Made by a program: the position numbers and the translations under genes. Below are positions 61,000-64,000 of a DNA stretch of 64,000 bases, in pieces (within the stretch, counting starts at the first letter, position 1; the number at the start of each line of letters is the position of its first letter). The notes below the pieces were generated by a model, which saw only the letters and a program-made list of their open reading frames with translations, was not told the origin of the DNA and did no database searches. This DNA comes from Caulobacteraceae bacterium (lineage in GTDB: Bacteria > Pseudomonadota > Alphaproteobacteria > Caulobacterales > Caulobacteraceae), in assembly GCA_947475735.1 (NCBI GenBank), contig CANJLQ010000004.1, positions 160,335 to 224,334 on the forward strand. Direction: 5' to 3'.

Positions 61000-61932
61000 A
61001 GGCCCGGATCCGTCGACGGTCAAGGATCGCCTCAGCGCATCGGACAGCCAAGCCAGGGCCTCGTCGCCGCGTCTGGAACCGCCCGGCAAGCCGACGAAGC
61101 CGTGAATCATGTCGCCGAAATGTTCGGCTGACACCTCAACGCCTGCGGCTCGAGCCCGGTCAACGAACTGCAGGCCCTCGTCCCTGAGCGGATCATGGCC
61201 GGCGGTGATCACGGCCGTTGGCGGCAAGGAAGAAAGGTCTGCGCGCGTCAGATCAAAGAGGGGGTCGCCCGAGTGATTGCCTTCCCCCCTGTAGGCCGAC
61301 CATGCCCAGTCCAGAAAGGCGCCCGTCAGCATGTGACCCTTGCCAAACCTCACCTGAGACGCGCTTGTCCGGGACGGATCGATGCACGGATACAGCAGCC
61401 CGAGAGCCTGGACCGGAGATCGCTTTGCCGCGCAGTCGAGCGCGGTCGCAATCGCCAGCTGGGCACCCGCGCTGTCACCGGCCAACCCCACCCGTCTGGG
61501 TCTCAGCGTGGAGCGAACCCAGGCCACCGCAGCCGCCGTGTCTTCCAGCGCCGCTGGATAGGGGTGTTCCGGCGCCAGTCGATAATCGACGGACGCGACG
61601 GTCACGCCTGAGGCGATCGAGAGACGACGGCAGAGCGCGTCATGGGTCTCCAGATCCCCGAACACGAAGGCACCCCCGTGGAAGAAGACGATGATCGCAT
61701 CCAGCGAAGCGTTCGGCGGGAGAAAGAGTCGCCCGGCGATTCGCTCGGCACCGGTGATCTCGATGTCTTCGACCCGGATGGTATCCGGACGAACACCCTT
61801 TGCCAGAAAGGCGTTCGCGGCCTCGCGGATCTGGACCGCCGAAAGACCCTCGGACGGAGGACGAAGCGCCATCCGGGGGTCGGCCACCAAGACGGCGATA
61901 TCAGGGTCCAGCAGCTCCTCAGGAGGCTTCAC
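60976..61932 (-). CDS. Alpha/beta hydrolase of the hormone-sensitive lipase family
   Basis: 318 residues from GTG 61932; TTG 61959 is an alternative. The oxyanion motif is FFHGGAFVFGDLE and the nucleophile elbow GLAGDSAGAQLA; Asp in TAGHDPLRDEG and His in DMIHGFVGLPG complete the triad. It overlaps the monooxygenase gene by 14 bp. The expected job is to open the ester or lactone made by the monooxygenase. Confidence 0.9.
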   Translation of the reverse strand: MKPPEELLDPDIAVLVADPRMALRPPSEGLSAVQIREAANAFLAKGVRPDTIRVEDIEITGAERIAGRLFLPPNASLDAIIVFFHGGAFVFGDLETHDALCRRLSIASGVTVASVDYRLAPEHPYPAALEDTAAAVAWVRSTLRPRRVGLAGDSAGAQLAIATALDCAAKRSPVQALGLLYPCIDPSRTSASQVRFGKGHMLTGAFLDWAWSAYRGEGNHSGDPLFDLTRADLSSLPPTAVITAGHDPLRDEGLQFVDRARAAGVEVSAEHFGDMIHGFVGLPGGSRRGDEALAWLSDALRRSLTVDGSGPSDRPEVG

Positions 61933-63544
61933 GGAGGCTCTCGCGACGACGCAGGTCAAAGCCCTCGTAGCCGTTCGCGGCCGTCTTTTCGAGGATCCGA
62001 CGATAGCCGCGAACGCCCCCGGAGTACGGCATGAAGACCCGGGGTTTTCCAGGCATTTCCGCGCCTACGTAGTAGGATGGGGTCGTCATGTAGAGGGTTT
62101 GCTGGGCGCGTTCATTGACGTGGGCGACCCAGGTTCGGACGGCATCTGGGGTCGCCTCGACTTCCATGATGCCGTCTCGGCGGGCGACGTCGAACAACTC
62201 GGCAAGCCAGTCGATCTGCTCCTCGCTCGACAGAAGCACATTGCTCAGCAGCGATGGGCTGCCGGGACCGCCGATAAAGAACAGGTTGGGGAAACCGTCG
62301 ACGGCGATTCCCAGATGGCTCGCCGGGCCGCCCGCCCAAGCCGCCTTCAGCGTCTGGCCCTCGCGCCCCGTGATGTCGATCTTGAGGATCGACCCGGTGA
62401 AGACGTCGAACCCTGTTGCATAGATCACGATGTCGAACGGCAGGTCCTGATCGCTCGTGCGGATGCCGTGCGGCGTAAACCGCTGGATCGGCATCTCGCT
62501 GATATCCACGAGGGAGACATTGGGCCGGTTGAATGTCTTGAAGTAGCCGCCATCGACCGAAGGGCGCCGCGTGCCGAAGGCGAAGCCGCGCGGCACCAGT
62601 TTGTCGCGCAGGCCGGGATCCTCGATCTGTTCAGCGATCTTGCGCTGGACGAAGGCCGAAGCGATGTCGTTGGCCTCCTGGTTCAGCAGGATGTCCTTGA
62701 ACGTCAGCGCAAAGCCGAATCCGAGCCGGTTCCAGGCGGCCTCGAAGGCGGCCTCGCGTTCGTGCGGATCGACCTCGGCCGCCGACCTGGGATCCGGCTT
62801 GAAGCCGAGACCGCTGGGCGAGTTTCGGGCCGCCTCTCTGCGAGCGCGGTAGTCCGCCTTGACGGCCCTATCTTCCTCTTGCGTGAGCGGCGCGTTTGCG
62901 GCCGGAATCGAATAGTTCGCCGTGCGCTGGAACACCGTCAGATGGGCCGCCTGGGCGGCGATGATCGGCGTCATCTGAACGCCCGAAGACCCAGTTCCGA
63001 TGATGGCCACGCGCTTGCCGGAGAAGTCGACGGGTTCGCGGGGCCAGCGCGCGCTGTAGATGATCCTGCCCTCGAAGGTCTCCTGGTCGGGATAGGTCGT
63101 GGCCTTGGGTTCTGACAACTGTCCGACCGCGACGACGAAGCGCGCTGCGGTGAACCTGCTCCGGTTCTCCGTCTCGATGGTCCAGCGGCACGTCTCTTTG
63201 TCATAGGCCGCCCGGCGGACGCGGGTCGACAGGTCGATGTCCTTGCGAAGGTCGAACCGGTCGGCGACGTGATTGATGTAGCTCAGGATCTCGGGCTGGG
63301 TCGCGTAGCGTTCCGTCCAGCGCCATTCCTGCTCCAGCGCCTCGGAGAAGCGGTAGGAGTAGTCGAAGCTCTCCACGTCGCAGCGCGCGCCTGGATAGCG
63401 GTTGTAGTTCCAAACGCCCCCGATCTCGTCCGAGGTCTCCAGCACCCGCGTGCGGAAGCCCTGTTCGCGGAAGGTGTGTAGCGCGCGAAGGCCAGCGAAG
63501 CCCGCGCCGACGATCAGGACATCGAGGTCGACATTCTTGGTCAT
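61919..63544 (-). CDS. Baeyer-Villiger-type flavin monooxygenase
   Basis: 541 residues from ATG 63544, chosen because AGGGAG lies 6 nt upstream; ATG 63550 is also possible. FAD site VGAGFAGLRAL (13-18), BVMO motif GGVWNYNRYPGARCD (42-56) and NADPH site IIGTGSSGVQ (183-190). The fingerprint FxGxxxHxxxWP is present as FEGRIIYSARWP (157-168) with Tyr163 instead of His. It inserts oxygen next to a ketone, forming an ester or lactone. Its promoter carries operator site C. Confidence 0.92.
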   Translation of the reverse strand: MTKNVDLDVLIVGAGFAGLRALHTFREQGFRTRVLETSDEIGGVWNYNRYPGARCDVESFDYSYRFSEALEQEWRWTERYATQPEILSYINHVADRFDLRKDIDLSTRVRRAAYDKETCRWTIETENRSRFTAARFVVAVGQLSEPKATTYPDQETFEGRIIYSARWPREPVDFSGKRVAIIGTGSSGVQMTPIIAAQAAHLTVFQRTANYSIPAANAPLTQEEDRAVKADYRARREAARNSPSGLGFKPDPRSAAEVDPHEREAAFEAAWNRLGFGFALTFKDILLNQEANDIASAFVQRKIAEQIEDPGLRDKLVPRGFAFGTRRPSVDGGYFKTFNRPNVSLVDISEMPIQRFTPHGIRTSDQDLPFDIVIYATGFDVFTGSILKIDITGREGQTLKAAWAGGPASHLGIAVDGFPNLFFIGGPGSPSLLSNVLLSSEEQIDWLAELFDVARRDGIMEVEATPDAVRTWVAHVNERAQQTLYMTTPSYYVGAEMPGKPRVFMPYSGGVRGYRRILEKTAANGYEGFDLRRRESLREAS

Positions 63545-63587
63545 GGCCATCTCCCTGTCGAAAATCGTGACACGGCGGCAGCAAACC

Positions 63588-63605
63588 GTCAACGATAGTG
63601 TTGAT
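63588..63605. promoter_or_regulatory. Operator site C (RTCAAY-N6-GTTGAY)
   Basis: GTCAAC-GATAGT-GTTGAT, 44 bp upstream of the proposed monooxygenase start. It has the same half-sites and spacing as sites A and B at 57450-57489, indicating common control. It also lies about 90 bp upstream of the mmsA start. Confidence 0.62.
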
Positions 63606-63696
63606 AGCGGTCAGGTCGGGCGCTAGGCTCCCCGAGGGTTTCAGAAAACGGCTTTCAGACGAGCCGTTTCATGATCGCTTTCAGGGAAACGCTCGC

Positions 63697-64000
63697 ATGC
63701 GCGACATCCATCATTTCATCGACGGCGCGTCCTTCACCGGATCGTCGGGCCGGTTCGGCGACGTGTTCAATCCGAACACCGGCGAGGTCCAGGCGCGCGT
63801 CCAGCTGGCGACCGAGGCCGAGATGGACCGAGCGGTCCAGGCCGCCCAGAACGCCTTCGAGGGCTGGTCCTCGACCAATCCCCAGCGCCGCGCGCGGGTG
63901 ATGTTCGAGTTCAAGCGGCTGGTCGAGGCGAACATGACCGAGCTGGCCGAGCTGCTGAGCTCCGAGCACGGCAAGGTCGTGGCCGACTCCAAAGGCGACA
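63697..64000 (+). CDS. mmsA: CoA-acylating methylmalonate-semialdehyde dehydrogenase (N-terminal part)
   Basis: 101 residues are visible from ATG 63697; the gene runs past the window. The start MRDIHHFIDGASFTGSSGRF and VFNPNTGEVQARVQLATEAE match the MmsA branch of aldehyde dehydrogenases (normal length about 500), and LVEANMTELAELLSSEHGKV is the usual N-terminal helix. The catalytic cysteine lies outside. It handles valine and propionyl units. It may be part of the island's end steps or an unrelated core gene. Confidence 0.88.
   Translation, partial: MRDIHHFIDGASFTGSSGRFGDVFNPNTGEVQARVQLATEAEMDRAVQAAQNAFEGWSSTNPQRRARVMFEFKRLVEANMTELAELLSSEHGKVVADSKGD

Noticed and set aside
1-64000. tRNA and rRNA genes, prophage structural genes, complete insertion sequences
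   Set aside because: I looked for typical conserved segments and transposase or integrase motifs by eye and saw none; a covariance-model scan would be needed to be certain.

Overview
The window is about 70% GC, densely coded and free of rRNA or tRNA genes that I can see. It reads as chromosome of a Caulobacterales alphaproteobacterium, most likely Brevundimonas or a close relative. This is inferred from the SigF/NrsF/bufferin set known from Caulobacter, a CC0125/CC1285-type lipoprotein, DUF2125, DUF1178, and the overall protein flavour; no 16S gene is present to confirm it.

Left part (1-13.5 kb): a partial ybaB (minus) and dnaX (minus) are separated by a 4-kb copper/stress module: bufA-bufB-bufC-doxX (plus) facing nrsF-sigF (minus), with matching SigF-type promoters in front of both operons. 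Next come a DUF3597 protein, the SRP RNA gene, nudC, kdsB, a membrane-anchored cytochrome c, an NlpC/P60 peptidase, leucyl aminopeptidase and a TPR protein. 13.5-28.5 kb: an Fe-S scaffold-like protein, yidD-thrS, a methyltransferase, a small repeat-rich island with little genes, DUF2125/chorismate-mutase-like/hisC, an exported isochorismatase-like protein with a divergent AraC regulator, ftsE-ftsX-ydcF-plsC, a zinc-ribbon membrane protein and a phosphoribosyltransferase. 28.5-42.3 kb: a LON-domain protein, cnoX, proX, a lipoprotein, LysE, a trypsin-like protease, DUF350, mutT, an orphan Flp pilin, comF, grxC, a nitrilase, and a ZnuD-like TonB receptor divergent from a putative zinc metallopeptidase around a Zur-like palindrome.

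42.3-48.8 kb is a complete molybdenum block: moeA-moaC-moaB-moaE-moaD-moaA on minus and modA-modE-like-modB-modC on plus, diverging from start codons only 6 bp apart. 48.8-50.3 kb is a lower-GC remnant with an excisionase-like HTH gene and a 283-codon reading frame broken by one in-frame TGA.

50.3-63.6 kb is a catabolic gene island. Minus strand: TonB receptor, MFS transporter, acyl-CoA ligase, SDR, TetR. Plus strand: two MaoC-like proteins, a DUF35 protein, an aldolase-like thiolase homologue and an enoyl-CoA hydratase. A minus pair encodes a Baeyer-Villiger monooxygenase and an alpha/beta hydrolase. The divergent promoter region and the monooxygenase promoter share an 18-bp palindrome (RTCAAY-N6-GTTGAY) that I propose as the operator of the local TetR protein. 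The set looks like a pathway that imports a hydrophobic ketone, converts it to an ester or lactone, hydrolyses it, activates the acid with CoA and removes part of the chain by a retro-aldol step; the substrate is unknown. The window ends inside a CoA-acylating methylmalonate-semialdehyde dehydrogenase gene.
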